Assembly: GCA_964593925.1 (NCBI GenBank)
Contig: CAZQKM010000011.1
Location: forward strand, 6,621-70,620
Source of the DNA: Oleidesulfovibrio sp964593925
GTDB lineage: Bacteria; Desulfobacterota; Desulfovibrionia; Desulfovibrionales; Desulfovibrionaceae
Length of the DNA: 64,000 bases
Reading direction: 5' to 3'
Part shown: in pieces, positions 63,295-64,000 of the stretch
Layout of the letters: every line of letters starts with the position of its first letter
Numbering within the stretch: position 1 is the stretch's first letter
Made by a program: the position numbers and the translations under genes
The notes under the pieces: generated by a model
What the model was told of the DNA's origin: nothing
The model's input: only the letters and a program-made list of their open reading frames with translations
The model's database searches: none

Positions 63295-64000
63295 TCAGCG
63301 CTTTATGGCAACCCAGCTGCTCAACACTCCCATGACCGCAGGTATGATTGCCAGCAAGGCAAGATATTCCAGAGGTAAAAACAGCAAAGACATATTAAAG
63401 GGCGGGACTATGAAGACCTGCTTGACCTGCAGCCAGGTAATCCACAGCAAAATACAAGACAGCCCCCCCCCCAGCAACCCTTGTAAACCGCCGGTAACAA
63501 GCAGGGGGAGTCGTATATACCAGCAACGCGCCCCCACAAGACGCATTATTTCGATCTCAGTTTCACGACTGACAAGGGACAGCTTTATGGTATTGCCCAC
63601 CACAAGGGAAAGTACAAGCCCCAAAAATCCAATGACGGGCCACATGACATTGCTTCTGAACACGCGCCATGCACGGGCAAGATCGTCACGCATGGGAGTA
63701 GAGCCCACCCGCTGCACGCCAGGAAGTGTAGATAGGTACTGCAAGGTCTCCTTGCGCCAGTATTTCACATCTTGAGGGCCTGGGGTAAAGGTCAGTATGG
63801 CCGTGGGAGGCAGCGGGCTGGCCTTTTGCCACGAGGCATCAATGTCCACAAGGCGCTTCCCCGTAAAAGCGAGGCTCTTCTCAAGTGTCTTCAAAGCTTC
63901 TTCAGGCGTATATGTACGCATATCCGCAAGCCATGGCAGATGCGAAAAATCTTTCCATTGCGCACGCACGGTGTCCATATCCGTGCCAGTGTGCCAGTAG
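63295..64000 (-). CDS. ftsX: Cell division protein FtsX, C-terminal part (5' end outside window)
   Basis: The minus-strand frame is open to the window end (YWHTGTDMDTVRAQW), so the gene begins outside. Visible: a periplasmic ECD region (WKDFSHLPWLADMRTYTPEEALKTLE) and three membrane segments, with the FtsX core SLVSRETEIEIMRLVGARCWYIRLPLLVTGGLQGLLGGG. FtsX pairs with the ATPase FtsE to control cell-wall hydrolases at the septum. The first transmembrane helix and cytoplasmic start are missing because of the cut. Confidence 0.88.
   Translation of the reverse strand, partial: YWHTGTDMDTVRAQWKDFSHLPWLADMRTYTPEEALKTLEKSLAFTGKRLVDIDASWQKASPLPPTAILTFTPGPQDVKYWRKETLQYLSTLPGVQRVGSTPMRDDLARAWRVFRSNVMWPVIGFLGLVLSLVVGNTIKLSLVSRETEIEIMRLVGARCWYIRLPLLVTGGLQGLLGGGLSCILLWITWLQVKQVFIVPPFNMSLLFLPLEYLALLAIIPAVMGVLSSWVAIKR

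Overview
The window is a 64-kb piece of a chromosome from a Gram-negative, probably anaerobic bacterium of moderate GC content. The mix of genes fits a delta-proteobacterium of the Desulfovibrionales (Desulfobacterota): a PyrDB/PyrK pair, a long PutA, tryptophanase with an aromatic permease, a PiT/DUF47 phosphate module and a very large surface-sugar locus. This placement is inferred from gene content, not from a marker gene. Coding density is low for a bacterium, with about ten gene-free gaps of 300 to 1100 bases. I see no insertion sequence, prophage, CRISPR array or rRNA.

Region 1 (1-19.5 kb) is mostly housekeeping and catabolism. It holds the end of an acyltransferase, a structured-RNA candidate with its own terminator, a 59-residue membrane protein, a DsbA-like thiol protein, a DeaD/CsdA RNA helicase, a GIY-YIG protein, a metallo-beta-lactamase-fold hydrolase, UbiX and tRNA-Arg(CCG). 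Next come a tryptophanase with an aromatic amino acid permease behind a 930-base AT-rich control region, an FUSC exporter, two small or unknown genes, a methyltransferase, a hydantoinase/oxoprolinase, a glycosyltransferase, tRNA-Phe(GAA), a frameshifted GlcG/HbpS gene and the zinc transporter ZupT.

Region 2 (19.5-46.9 kb) is the centre of interest: a surface-glycan locus. A minus-strand pair (LicC-like nucleotidyltransferase and TagF-like polyol-phosphate transferase) diverges from a long plus-strand array. The array makes GDP-L-fucose (gmd, fcl), carries a methyltransferase, an epimerase and three glycosyltransferases, and then a nonulosonate (pseudaminic acid-like) set: pseB, an unknown gene, a GH57 hydrolase, pseC, a short NeuB-family synthase, an SpsF-type nucleotidyltransferase and pseG. 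No pseH acetyltransferase is present. A translationally coupled trio follows: a DXS-like thiamine enzyme, an SDR and an ATP-grasp ligase. I propose that this trio makes and attaches an unusual acyl group, or builds a branched sugar. Three start regions (the LicC/TagF pair, gmd and pseB) carry sigma-54-type -24/-12 elements 43 to 57 bases upstream of the start codon. With no flippase, polymerase or exporter in the locus, this suggests flagellin glycosylation rather than O-antigen. A MerR-like regulator closes the locus.

Region 3 (47-64 kb) holds an orphan hybrid sensor kinase, the DUF47/PiT phosphate operon divergent from a PhoR-like kinase, PutA, the pyrK-pyrD operon, a U32 family protein, a small unknown gene, ilvD, and the C-terminal part of FtsX running off the end.
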